NCBI RefSeq assembly: GCF_007676705.1 | Contig: NZ_VEBF01000010.1 | Coordinates: 88,818 to 152,817 of the forward strand | Reading direction: 5' to 3' | DNA from: Paenibacillus xylanexedens | GTDB lineage: Bacteria; Bacillota; Bacilli; Paenibacillales; Paenibacillaceae | DNA: 64,000 nt | In this document: piece after piece, positions 35,973 through 45,154 of the stretch | Layout: each line of letters starts with the position of its first letter | Position numbering within the stretch: position 1 is the stretch's first letter | The notes under the pieces: generated by a model | Database searches by the model: none | The model's input: the letters and a program-made list of their open reading frames with translations, nothing else | What the model was told of the DNA's origin: nothing | Position numbers and translations under genes: made by a program

Positions 35973-36147
35973 ATAGATACAGCCTCCTTGATAAGGTGAA
36001 TGTGTGTTGTACTAGCGATGAACTTGCCAAGATGATATCCTACAGGCGTTTACGAGGCCCATTCGTTAAGTTTACCCGTTTTCCCGGTTGTTGTATCCTT
36101 CACCTTATGATGTCTTTCTGAAAACGAGTTGAAGCGCACTGAACTTT

Positions 36148-37881
36148 CTATACCAGTGGCGGGTTACTGTTGCACACGCGATGGATCTGTTTGGCATATT
36201 TGCTAACCGTTGATGCCGATATCCCGTATCGTTCAGCTATGCTTTGATAGGTAACGGGTCGACTGTGATTCTTTGCAGCCAAATATTCTAGTCCCGCAGC
36301 CCAGCCCTCAATTTGCTTCGTACCCGGAACCTCGGGATGCACCCGGGATACATAATCCGTCCAGATCCGTTCCATCTCGTGCTGCAATTCGGCCTTTGCC
36401 TCAGACATTTGCAGTGCACGATCGACCACCGCTTGCCAATGGGCAGTGGAGTGAGATTCCGTTTGCTCTGATGTGGATTGGGCTTTCCCAATGGACTTCA
36501 AGGCAACAGGAGACAGGGGTCGAACCACCTGAGTATTCCGATCCTCGTGTTCAGCCGATTTCAATCCGTTCAGCACAACTCGCGCTGCCTCAAGCAAATC
36601 TGGTTCTTCTCCTGGCTCTTCAATGAAAGATTGTAGTGCCTGCTGTACCTCATAATCGCCGATCATTCCAAGCGCATGAATAACCTGCAGTTTCGTTGCC
36701 CGATCACCATGACGCAAAGCCCAGAAGAACGATGAACGAATCAGTGGATCATTCTTCATTTCTTCAGGTATGCCGCTACCATAGTTCTCCCACTGTCTGA
36801 ACTGCTCATCAAATGGCAGATGATAGTGATAACTCAGCTTCTCAGGCTCTTGCTCGCCTTGCCTTACAGCCTCAAGACCTGACAGATAGTATCGAGATAC
36901 TTCCGAACCCGGATCAAGCTTGGACACATGATGCCATAGACGCTCGGCGGCGTCATAACGCTCTGTATTATAAGCTGCTACTGCTGCATAGTGAGCAAGA
37001 GCCGGATCACCAGCCGTCTCTTCATCCTTGAGCAAACGCCGGAAATGAACATAGGCTGTATCGTGCTGACCCAGAATTCCCATCGTTGTAGCCAGTTTGT
37101 AAACTTGTTCGTGCTGGAATGGCACGATGACACGCAATTTTTTGATCAAAAGTAGGACTTGATCAGCCCGGTTCTCATTTTGATGGAAAATAGCGAGGTT
37201 GCAAAGCGCATGCAGATTACCTGGTTCCTGTTCAAGTACTTCCGCAATAGTCTCTTTTGCTTTGGGAAACAGCCCCATATAATAGTAGGCGAGCGCCAGA
37301 TTGTTACGGGCAGCCAAGTAATCAGGATAATCAGATGACATGCCTTCGAGCAGCTCAGCAGCCTGTGCAAATTTTCCTTCTTCCAACAGTTCCCGTGCCT
37401 GATCGTGCTCCACTACACCTTTGCGCGATTTGATTCGATTCAGTTTGGCCGGACGATCCAGCTCATAGTACAGAAGCTCCATCATCTCTTCAGCTTCCGT
37501 CATGAACTGACCCTGGGTGTCCTCCTCCAAGTAGGTAACAAGTGCTTGCTCGGCTTCCTCAAACCGATCCATATTTGCATAATTGTTCGCCATATAGAAA
37601 TAACATTCCGTCATCGACGGATCTACCACTTCCAGCACGTTAGCCAGAATGGCATTGGAGGCTTCGTAATCCCCCTTCTCCGATAATATACCCGCCATAT
37701 TACAATGATTCACCGGATTTTCCGGTTCGTATTCAACAGCTTTGCGAAAATATTTTAATGCCTTGTCGACATGATTACGGTCCAGCGAGCGGACAGCTCT
37801 TTCAAAGAAGAAAGAAGCATCCAAGTGAATCGGTATAATATTGGCAAGGTGTCCCTCAGCCCGCACTAGCTTGCCCTTCAT
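36148..37881 (-). CDS. TPR-repeat protein with C-terminal helix-turn-helix
   Basis: A 577-residue soluble protein. Several tetratricopeptide repeats cover about residues 20-330 (VDKALKYFRKAVEYEPENPV, AARNNLALAYYYMGLFPKA, LHALCNLAIFHQNENRADQV), followed by a HEAT-like stretch (RATKLQVIHALGMIGDYEV). At the very end is a short domain, YQSIAERYGISASTVSKYAK, that looks like an HTH DNA-binding motif. It corresponds in position to B. subtilis yvcD (TPR, next to trxB). The terminal HTH suggests a link to transcription, but no target is known. The start ATG 37881 is placed by AGAGGAGGTG eight bases upstream; a longer in-frame version contains that ribosome site. Confidence 0.8.
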   Translation of the reverse strand: MKGKLVRAEGHLANIIPIHLDASFFFERAVRSLDRNHVDKALKYFRKAVEYEPENPVNHCNMAGILSEKGDYEASNAILANVLEVVDPSMTECYFYMANNYANMDRFEEAEQALVTYLEEDTQGQFMTEAEEMMELLYYELDRPAKLNRIKSRKGVVEHDQARELLEEGKFAQAAELLEGMSSDYPDYLAARNNLALAYYYMGLFPKAKETIAEVLEQEPGNLHALCNLAIFHQNENRADQVLLLIKKLRVIVPFQHEQVYKLATTMGILGQHDTAYVHFRRLLKDEETAGDPALAHYAAVAAYNTERYDAAERLWHHVSKLDPGSEVSRYYLSGLEAVRQGEQEPEKLSYHYHLPFDEQFRQWENYGSGIPEEMKNDPLIRSSFFWALRHGDRATKLQVIHALGMIGDYEVQQALQSFIEEPGEEPDLLEAARVVLNGLKSAEHEDRNTQVVRPLSPVALKSIGKAQSTSEQTESHSTAHWQAVVDRALQMSEAKAELQHEMERIWTDYVSRVHPEVPGTKQIEGWAAGLEYLAAKNHSRPVTYQSIAERYGISASTVSKYAKQIHRVCNSNPPLV

Positions 37882-37977
37882 CTCCAAGGCACCTCCTCTT
37901 TGCATTTCATTCATACTCTTCAGTATACCACATCTTAAGGCCCACTTCTCAATATGTAGTTTCATGTCGTTTATGAA

Positions 37978-38037
37978 AAAAATGCAAATAAAGACGACAT
38001 TCCATCATACACGGATGAAATGCCATCTTTATTTTTT
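37978..38037. terminator. Long A/T-flanked hairpin after the 583-codon gene
   Basis: AAATAAAGA..CATT.CATC and GATG.AATG..TCTTTATTT pair around ATACACG, with A and T runs on both sides, so it may end transcripts from either strand. Confidence 0.7.
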
Positions 38038-38139
38038 GCCAACAGATAATACTCAGGTAACTACATCAATTGAAACTGCATTAAATCAACTAAAATGATA
38101 GACCTTGTTTAACATGCGAAGAAAGGAGCCTCAAGAGCT

Positions 38140-39891
38140 TTAATCCTTCAACGCCATCGAAGGAGAGAGTGAAATATGAATGGTCTTATCAAAAGGTGTC
38201 ATGAAATTGACCAGCACAACCTTGCACTTGTCCGGCAGTTTTGCCTCCCGAACACTTGCTGCCAGATGCCCCAACTCGCCTCCAGTAATCTCTAACCAGT
38301 CTTCTCCGCAGGTATAGCGCAATGTACCGCCTCTCCACAAGTAGTGGCCCTCACTCGTTTCAATCGCGTCCTCGCAGGTCAGCTCACCTTCGCTTCCGAA
38401 TACAAAGGACAACTGCATCATAACGTCCTCCGGTTCCTTCCCTGAGAGATGCATGGTCCATCCGTTTTCGGTTGGCTGCAACTCTGCCCCAACACGAAAC
38501 GTCTGCTCATGGGTGAGCTGACGACTCTGATGAGGTAGCAAGTACCATGGACTGATGTCTGATGCGGCCGATTCCGGCAACAGATTCGCAGGAACTGGGC
38601 CGTAGTAGCCCTTTTTCTGCTCGCCAGTCAGTCGATACCCTTCGGACAACCTTGTCATTTGTTGCATAGGTACATACCCTGGATTAAAATAAGAGGCCAG
38701 TTGCACAGCCAGCAAGCGCACCTTGCCATGACGAAGAGCGAAGAAGGAAGGAACTTCTGTCATCACAGTCACACTCGTAGCGCCATCCCGAATTCGGGCT
38801 ACGGGAGCACCAAAATCCGTATGCATCCGACTGTGCGAGATACGTCCGTGATGCCCTGCCGAATCCATCTGCTCCAGATATTCTCCCCGTACAAAATGTT
38901 CATTCAGCATGACCTCATACTGTTCCGGTAATGCATCACGTGTATTATTTGTCTGCTGAAGCTCCGGCTCAAGCATTAATCGAATGAGCGTATTCACTGA
39001 GCATACACCTGGATCTGTCAATGTATCTCCCGCCCAGGATGCCATGCCAGCAAAGAGTGGATCACCGTCCAGCCGCGCCAGAATGGCATACGGCAGATAG
39101 TAAGGTGACAGATCATGAACACTGCCCAGATCCTGTCGACCTGAATAATCCGTAACAATTTCACCCGTAGGATGCACAAGGTACACCATCATGCGAAGAT
39201 TGAGCCTCACCGGTTCAAGCAGTTCAGGACGATTGAGCAGACGCGCTGCATGAATTAACATGATGTCGCTAACGGCGCTGTATATCCCATTGCTCCGCTC
39301 CGTCCACTCTCCATCGGGTGTAATATCCATACCTTCATCCATCCACTGCTCTGCGCGCTGCACAGCTTCCTCCAGATCAAATAGTTCATGCAGGAAACCA
39401 AGCGCCGCGCATAGCACCCAGCGATGATTTGGCGTATGACAACCTCCCGTTAGCATGGTTGGGATTGTCCGTTCCAGAAACAACCTCATATTGTCCAATA
39501 CAGGTTGCAGCGGCTCCCATTCCTGTTGCAGAAGAAGCTGATACAACTGCGAATACCCTACAATGACAAATGCAGTATCCGGAGGGGAATGGTAATTGGT
39601 CCAGCCAGGTGATATTGAACCGTCTTCATGCTGGAAGCGAAGTACATATTCCGTAGCTAACAGCAGTCGATTTAACAATGCCTCATCCCGGTAATAGACG
39701 GAGTCCGGATTGGAGATCGCAGCTCCCCAGTAACACATATCCGTGGGTGTTCCTGTCGTATGGTTGACCCAGGCAACACCTGTGAAGGGATCAATTGTCC
39801 CTCCATAGTAACGGCTTTCCGGATCAAGCATTTGCCGGGATATGCCTCTTTCTACCGCTCTGTCATTACTGTCCACCAGTTGTTTGTACAT
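38140..39891 (-). CDS. Unrecognised 583-residue protein, alpha-toroid plus beta-sandwich, likely polysaccharide-active
   Basis: I do not recognise a named family. Residues about 1-330 are rich in amphipathic helices with repeated aromatic and Asp/His motifs (HTTGTPTDMCYWGAAI, GSISPGWTNYHSPPDTAF, GGCHTPNHRWVLCAALGFL, TERSNGIYSAVSDIML, DLGSVHDLSPYYLPYA), the look of an (alpha/alpha)6 toroid. The C-terminal 200 residues look like beta strands. That layout is shared by polysaccharide lyases of the heparinase/chondroitinase type and some glycosidases. It lacks a signal peptide, so it would act on imported oligosaccharides. It is last in a locus with ABC importer and isomerase genes. The start ATG 39891 follows GGAGGG by seven bases. 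Confidence 0.7.
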   Translation of the reverse strand: MYKQLVDSNDRAVERGISRQMLDPESRYYGGTIDPFTGVAWVNHTTGTPTDMCYWGAAISNPDSVYYRDEALLNRLLLATEYVLRFQHEDGSISPGWTNYHSPPDTAFVIVGYSQLYQLLLQQEWEPLQPVLDNMRLFLERTIPTMLTGGCHTPNHRWVLCAALGFLHELFDLEEAVQRAEQWMDEGMDITPDGEWTERSNGIYSAVSDIMLIHAARLLNRPELLEPVRLNLRMMVYLVHPTGEIVTDYSGRQDLGSVHDLSPYYLPYAILARLDGDPLFAGMASWAGDTLTDPGVCSVNTLIRLMLEPELQQTNNTRDALPEQYEVMLNEHFVRGEYLEQMDSAGHHGRISHSRMHTDFGAPVARIRDGATSVTVMTEVPSFFALRHGKVRLLAVQLASYFNPGYVPMQQMTRLSEGYRLTGEQKKGYYGPVPANLLPESAASDISPWYLLPHQSRQLTHEQTFRVGAELQPTENGWTMHLSGKEPEDVMMQLSFVFGSEGELTCEDAIETSEGHYLWRGGTLRYTCGEDWLEITGGELGHLAASVREAKLPDKCKVVLVNFMTPFDKTIHISLSPSMALKD

Positions 39892-40154
39892 GTGCAGTCC
39901 CTCCATACCAATGCATTCTCCCGATGTGCAAAGTATGTTGCTTCAGCTCTTCGATTCATACCGGAAGCTTTTCCCCATACCGCCCGTAACGTGAGTTCAT
40001 TTTTCTCGTCAGTATATATCATATTTCTACAAAAGTCGCTAGAATTCCGTTCTTGTTTCACCAAACTTTATGTGGTTTTCATCACCGAGAAAACCGCCGT
40101 TTAACACACACTTTGAACACGCAGAATGTTCCTAATTTCACGGCTCATACTCTG

Positions 40155-41105
40155 CTAATCTGCCGCTTCAAGTTTCTTCATAAGCAAGTCATGGCTCTCG
40201 TGGATCTCTTCTGGCTTACAGGCAGACTTCAACTCGTATACCTTCACCTGTGCCCGGCGAATCATCGGTAGATAGGCATCATAAAAATTCATGTCCTTAC
40301 TGTATACATAAGGGCACCAGTGGTCAGAGAGACCCAGTGTCTCATGGATATGAACACCTACGATATCATCCATCAGGCCCTGCATTTCCCCTACACTGTC
40401 ATAGAGGCCCAGTCGATCCATCATGATGGCATGACCGGTATCGTACCAGATACCAACTGAAGCCCCTTTGAGCGCCGTGATGATGGTCTTGGCTTCGGCC
40501 AGGGTAGGAATCTGTTGTGGTCTGGATCTTGTCTCGATTCCAAAACGAACATCCAGACCTTTGGCTTCAGCTCGATTACAGACCTCATCCAGGCTAACAA
40601 TAATCTTTTGTACATAACCAGAGCTGAGTGCCTCCCGCCGTTCCATCAGTTCTGCCCATTTGCTGCGATACTTCGCTGAGTCTGGACCGTCCTCGTGATA
40701 GAGCTTTCCAAGATCTTTGCTGATATCCTCAGGAAAAGGTACTTCCCCGGGGTGTACGACGACAGCTTTAGCCCCATAACGATGGGCATATTCTGCCGAC
40801 TCAACAAGTAACTCTATTGCTCGCTGACGTTTAACCTCGTCCTCGAATCCAAGCAGGACTGAATCCGTACCGTAATCGGGATCAGGGTCATGCGGAAACG
40901 TATTATGGACACTGGAGATACCGATGTCTCCGCGTTCAATCATGGGCTCAATCGTCGTGAGCATTTCCTTCGTTACGTTATAGTTGAGCTCGACCTGGCG
41001 AAAGCCAAGTTCGGCAATCTCCCGAATCATGGCTTCCCCGACATCATGTTTTCGGATATTCCAGCATGTGGAGAACGAATATATACCCTTATCTATGTGC
41101 TGCAT
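40155..41105 (-). CDS. Sugar phosphate isomerase/epimerase (xylose-isomerase-like TIM barrel)
   Basis: A 316-residue protein of the AP-endonuclease-2/xylose-isomerase-like family. Metal-binding positions are suggested by SSVHNTFPHDP, AVVVHPGEVPFPED, RFGIETRSRPQQIP, WYDTGHAIMMD and VGVHIHETLG. Members epimerise or isomerise free or modified sugars and inositols. It follows the MalG-type permease by 50 bases and precedes the 583-codon gene, so it probably processes the sugar taken up by this transporter. GGGAGAAGGA lies before the ATG. Confidence 0.85.
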   Translation of the reverse strand: MQHIDKGIYSFSTCWNIRKHDVGEAMIREIAELGFRQVELNYNVTKEMLTTIEPMIERGDIGISSVHNTFPHDPDPDYGTDSVLLGFEDEVKRQRAIELLVESAEYAHRYGAKAVVVHPGEVPFPEDISKDLGKLYHEDGPDSAKYRSKWAELMERREALSSGYVQKIIVSLDEVCNRAEAKGLDVRFGIETRSRPQQIPTLAEAKTIITALKGASVGIWYDTGHAIMMDRLGLYDSVGEMQGLMDDIVGVHIHETLGLSDHWCPYVYSKDMNFYDAYLPMIRRAQVKVYELKSACKPEEIHESHDLLMKKLEAAD

Positions 41106-41155
41106 CTGTGTTCCTTCTCCCTCCCTCTGGCTTAACTTTTTACACCAGCCTTAAC

Positions 41156-42028
41156 TCAACCTTTTACTGCGCCAAGCATCGCACCGCTGACAAAATACTT
41201 TTGCAGCCACGGATAGACGAGCAGAATCGGTACAGTTGCGAATACAACTGTTGCTGCCTTGAGACTTTCCGGAGTCAGTGGTGTGCGGTTAGCACCTTCC
41301 ATCAAGGTAAGCTCACTCACCATGTTGTTTTGAACCATTTGGAAGAGCTTCAGTTGTAGTGGATACAACTTGGGATCATTAATATACAAAAGTGAATCTT
41401 GGAATCCATTCCAGCGACCAACCGCATAGAATAACGCTAATGTGGCAAGTACAGGCATGGATAATGGTAGTATGATTTTGAATAGTGTGTGTACATGTGA
41501 GCTGCCGTCAATTTCTGCTGATTCTTCCAGACTTTCAGGAATGCCTCTGAAAAATGAGATCAGGATAATCAGGTTAAATGGACTTACCAGTCCCGGTAAG
41601 ATCAGTGCCCAGACTGAATTAAGCATATTGAGATCACGAATGAGCAAATATTCGGGAATCATCCCGCCACTGAAAAACATCGTAATGATGATGACATACA
41701 TAAAGAGCTTGCGCCCTTTTAATTTTTTCTTGGTTAGCGGGTATGCAGCAGCAAGTGTGAATAACATGCACAACACTGTAGTTGCCACTGTCAACACAGA
41801 CGTAAAGCCCAATGAGTAGAGCATGGATTGATCAGAGAATACTTGAATATACGCATCCCAGTTAAATTCTTTAGGAAAAATGGTCACTTCTCCCGAAGTA
41901 ATAGCCCGGTTAGAACTTAGAGATATCGCAATAGTGTGCAAAAATGGAGCCAGACAGAATATAACAAACAAACTGATAAAGGAGATATTAACGATATCAA
42001 AAATCCGATTTGAGGTGCGTTCACTCAT
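41156..42028 (-). CDS. Sugar ABC transporter permease, MalG/YtcP type
   Basis: A 290-residue protein with six predicted helices. It has LAAAYPLTKKKLKGRKL, SGGMIPEYLLIRDLNMLNSV, the ATPase-contacting EAA loop (ESAEIDGSSHVHTLFKIILP) and the family C-terminus YFVSGAMLGAVKG. It forms the inner-membrane channel with the LplB-type partner. AAAGGAG stands 11 bases before the ATG. It resembles the permeases that import complex oligosaccharides such as rhamnogalacturonan fragments in Paenibacillus and Bacillus; the actual substrate is unknown. Confidence 0.92.
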   Translation of the reverse strand: MSERTSNRIFDIVNISFISLFVIFCLAPFLHTIAISLSSNRAITSGEVTIFPKEFNWDAYIQVFSDQSMLYSLGFTSVLTVATTVLCMLFTLAAAYPLTKKKLKGRKLFMYVIIITMFFSGGMIPEYLLIRDLNMLNSVWALILPGLVSPFNLIILISFFRGIPESLEESAEIDGSSHVHTLFKIILPLSMPVLATLALFYAVGRWNGFQDSLLYINDPKLYPLQLKLFQMVQNNMVSELTLMEGANRTPLTPESLKAATVVFATVPILLVYPWLQKYFVSGAMLGAVKG

Positions 42029-42098
42029 ATGCGCACAGCTCCTTTACTGATGGTCTATACATACAAGCCGATTGGCGTATCTTTCATGCTTCGATAAC

Positions 42099-42998
42099 TT
42101 ATAAAATGCCTTCGCCGGTTGCCTTTTTCGAAATATAGTTAGAGCCAAGTACAAAGATTAGCCCTACAACAGCCTGGAATAGTCCTACGACAGTTGCTAG
42201 CGTGTATTGTCCTGATTCAAGGCCGACCCTGTATACAAAGGTACTAAGTACATCTGAATATTCACGTACCGCTGTGTTACCGATAATATAAGGTCGATCA
42301 AAGCCAATGCTGACCATATGTCCGAGATTAAGAATGAGCAAGGTCACGATGGTTGGTTTGATACTTGGCAGCGTTATGTGCCAGATTCTCTTCAGCCGCG
42401 ATGCTCCATCGATCTCAGCTGCTTCAAACAATTCCTTGTTGACGCCGGTTAATGCGGCCAGATATAGAATGGTTCCCCACCCTGCACTTTGCCAGACACC
42501 TGTGAACAGGTACGTCACAAGCCATGGATTTTTCTCTGTCAAAAATGGTATCGAATTAAAGCCCATACTCTCCAGCACACCGTTAACCATACCGGATTGA
42601 TTACCAAACAATTGGTATACAATTCCCCCGATGATAACCCAGGAAATAAAGTGAGGAATGTACAGAATCGTTTGCGATATTTTTTTGAACCATTTGAATC
42701 GAACTTCATAGAGCATGATGGCCAATATAATTGGAGCAGGGAACGAAACAAGCAGGTCGAGGAAATTTAGCATGAAGGTATTTCGTAATGTGGTGTAGAA
42801 ATCCCGCATTCCAAATACTTCACGGAAAGCATCGAAACCGATCCACTCACTCCCGTTGATGCCCTGAAACAAGTTGAAATCCTTAAAAGCGATCTGAACC
42901 CCGTACATTGGGCCGTAACGAAAGATCAAGAAGTAGATCAGAGGCAGTGAGATGAGCGCATATAATTGCCAATACCTTTTCAAGTATGTGATGGTCAA
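42099..42998 (-). CDS. Sugar ABC transporter permease, LplB type
   Basis: A 299-residue membrane protein with the typical start YWQLYALISLPLIYFLIFRY, GPMYGVQIAFKDFN, PHFISWVIIGGIVYQL and the EAA loop EAAEIDGASRLKRIWHITLP. The start codon is TTG at 42998, eight bases after AGGAGG. It lies between the solute-binding lipoprotein gene (131 bases) and the second permease gene (70 bases). No ATPase gene is in this cluster; an MsmX-type ATPase at 60722-61846 is the likely energiser. Confidence 0.92.
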   Translation of the reverse strand: MTITYLKRYWQLYALISLPLIYFLIFRYGPMYGVQIAFKDFNLFQGINGSEWIGFDAFREVFGMRDFYTTLRNTFMLNFLDLLVSFPAPIILAIMLYEVRFKWFKKISQTILYIPHFISWVIIGGIVYQLFGNQSGMVNGVLESMGFNSIPFLTEKNPWLVTYLFTGVWQSAGWGTILYLAALTGVNKELFEAAEIDGASRLKRIWHITLPSIKPTIVTLLILNLGHMVSIGFDRPYIIGNTAVREYSDVLSTFVYRVGLESGQYTLATVVGLFQAVVGLIFVLGSNYISKKATGEGIL

Positions 42999-43129
42999 GT
43001 CGGTTTCCTCCTATCAACAGAGAAACGGCTGTGCCGCCCATACTGGCGGCACACGTTCCTTCCAAAGTTATGCGGTAAATTACATATTGATTTAGTAATC
43101 ACAAGATGAACCTGTTTACTTGATAACGC

Positions 43130-44716
43130 TTACTGAAGTGCTGCTTCAAGCTCTTTCTTCAGTTCTGCGCCACCCAGTGACATGAAATCATTCATTTCTT
43201 TTTCATATACCGCTTCGAAGTCTGCCGGTTTAGCCATCGCAGTTTTCACAATAAGCACTTTCAACTTATCATTTAGCGCTGTACCATATTTAGATTCTGC
43301 TTCAATTGGTTTGCTGAAGATAACCGGGCCGATCGTATCAGTATTAGCGATATCAATGGACTGTCTCATCAGCTCTTGGTTACGTTCTGGGAAGCCTGCA
43401 ATCCATGCGGCTTCATTGGCTGCCTGATCTCCAACTACTTTACCGTTGGCAATAATGGCCATGTCACCACCGTTGTAGAGACGATCTTTGACATCCTGTG
43501 GTGCATCATCTTTAACAACTGGAACACCATCAACCATATCGTAATTTTCACCTTCGACACCGGTGTTCATCTCCAGCAAGTTCTTTCCAGAAGCCATCCA
43601 GTCTAGGTATTTCACTGCTTCAACCGAACGTTTGCTGCTTTTTGGAATCATGATGTACATACCGTTGCTACCATAACGTGATTTGATGTGTTTGTTGTCC
43701 ACATTTGGGTTGGTGTAAGCATCAACTGCTACAACTTTGCTATCCGGTACATTTTTGTACAAATTATCAAGCATACCATCTGCATACAGAATCTGACCTA
43801 CGTCCTCAGACATGTAGCCAATATTACCGTTCTGGAAGTCTTTGACCAATTGCGTTTTTTCTTCATCAAGACTGAAGTCTTTGCTGATCAGGCCTTCATT
43901 GTAAAGCTTGTTAAGGAACTGCATCGCATCTTTGAAGCCATCATGCAATGGTAGCTCGTAACGCTGACTGTACGTAAGTCCATCTTGTACAGGTTTAATA
44001 AAGGAGTAAATCAATGTTTCGTACTGCGCTGGGGCAAGTGCCATACCCATTGGGATGTTTTTGCTGCCCAGATTGCCCGGATCTTTCTCTTTGAATGCCT
44101 TCAACGTTTCGTACAGCTCATCCGTTGTTGTTGGAGCATTCATGCCGACTTTATCGAGCCAATCCTGGCGGATATATGAGTTGTAACGAGCCGTAATGGC
44201 ACGTTTACCCGGAATAGCGAATTGCTGACCTTCAAGCTGACCGAATTTCAACAGGTCTTCGCCGAGATATTCTTTTAAGTTAGGTGCATGTTCATTAAGA
44301 AGTTCACCTACGTCAGTTAGACCACCTTGCTGAGCATAACGGTAGAACACACTGGAGTCGTATACAAACACAATATCTGGAACGTCGCTGGGGCTGGCCA
44401 TTAACACGTTGAGCTTGGTTGTTTCTTCTGAACGTTGAACAGGTACGAATTGCACATCAATGTTATTCGGATCGCCGAATTTCTCTTGAACAAATTTAGT
44501 TAAGTAGTTGTTCGTGATCGTATGCGGAGAAGGACTATTACCGCGATCAAATACCTCCACCTTTAAAGTAACGCGCTCGCCATTTCCTGATGTTCCACCT
44601 TCAGCTGATTCTTCTGATGCTGATGAGCATCCCGCAAGTAAAGAAACGCCCATTACCATCGTAAGCGCCAAACCCATCCATTTCTTCAGACTCCCCTTGG
44701 TTGCTTTTCTTGTCAT
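43130..44716 (-). CDS. Solute-binding lipoprotein of a sugar ABC transporter (LipO/YtcQ type)
   Basis: A 528-residue extracellular binding protein. A lipoprotein signal ends LALTMVMGVSLLAGCSSASE, with the lipidated Cys at about residue 25. The mature part has the family-1 solute-binding fold (VKVEVFDRGNSP, YIRQDWLDKVGMNAPTTTDE, IMIPKSSKRSVEAVKYLDWM). The start ATG 44716 has AAGGGGATG upstream. It is the first gene of the locus and is preceded by a strong cre match, so CcpA repression in good carbon sources is expected. The Lgt enzyme encoded at 58217 would lipidate it. Confidence 0.93.
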   Translation of the reverse strand: MTRKATKGSLKKWMGLALTMVMGVSLLAGCSSASEESAEGGTSGNGERVTLKVEVFDRGNSPSPHTITNNYLTKFVQEKFGDPNNIDVQFVPVQRSEETTKLNVLMASPSDVPDIVFVYDSSVFYRYAQQGGLTDVGELLNEHAPNLKEYLGEDLLKFGQLEGQQFAIPGKRAITARYNSYIRQDWLDKVGMNAPTTTDELYETLKAFKEKDPGNLGSKNIPMGMALAPAQYETLIYSFIKPVQDGLTYSQRYELPLHDGFKDAMQFLNKLYNEGLISKDFSLDEEKTQLVKDFQNGNIGYMSEDVGQILYADGMLDNLYKNVPDSKVVAVDAYTNPNVDNKHIKSRYGSNGMYIMIPKSSKRSVEAVKYLDWMASGKNLLEMNTGVEGENYDMVDGVPVVKDDAPQDVKDRLYNGGDMAIIANGKVVGDQAANEAAWIAGFPERNQELMRQSIDIANTDTIGPVIFSKPIEAESKYGTALNDKLKVLIVKTAMAKPADFEAVYEKEMNDFMSLGGAELKKELEAALQ

Positions 44717-44802
44717 TTTGTCATCCCCTTTGGCTTTGCGTGAATGTTTAAAGCTTGCCCAGAGTATTTCACATTTTTCCAACCCTCTGCAATAAACCAG
44801 TT

Positions 44803-44817
44803 TCGGAAGCGCTTTCA
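44803..44817 (-). promoter_or_regulatory. cre site upstream of the sugar ABC operon
   Basis: On the minus strand TGAAAGCGCTTCCGA matches the CcpA consensus TGWAANCGNTNWCA at 13 of 14 positions, with near-palindromic flanks (GTTTG ... CGAAAC). It lies about 90 bases before the lipoprotein start. Confidence 0.7.
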
Positions 44818-45055
44818 AACGGATTATGGTTTATACGCTATGCTCATTTTCGCACACTGACTATTTTCCTGAACCCGCGCTATCTCAGGCTTTAACAGCA
44901 ATATGTCTCCTAAGATGCCAGCTTGCCTGACCGATTGCAGATAAACCATTTTCACATACTGCCTATAATCGCAAACCTCAACAAAAAAGGCATACCTCCA
45001 TAATCCCCTTCGCGAGCAGGTAAATCCGATTTCAGTTTAATGTCCGATCAATAGA

Positions 45056-45114
45056 AAAGGGTGAACTCCTGTCTCCCTCCTCTCCGAACGAAAAGGGAAT
45101 GCAAGAAATTCACC
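45056..45114 (-). terminator. Candidate terminator of the sensor-regulator gene
   Basis: On the minus strand AGGGTGAATTTC and GGAGTTCACCCT pair with a long loop and are followed by TTTCTATT. Confidence 0.5.
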
Positions 45115-45154
45115 CTATACTTCATTTCTGATGTATGAACATCAGATACACGTG

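Larger units (their letters stand above)
44717..45154. other. 438-base control region between sensor-regulator and lipoprotein genes
   Basis: It contains the cre site at 44803-44817, upstream TATAAA/CATAAT hexamers around 44825-44840 that may be the -10, and the regulator gene's terminator at 45056-45114. No coding sequence was seen. Confidence 0.55.
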
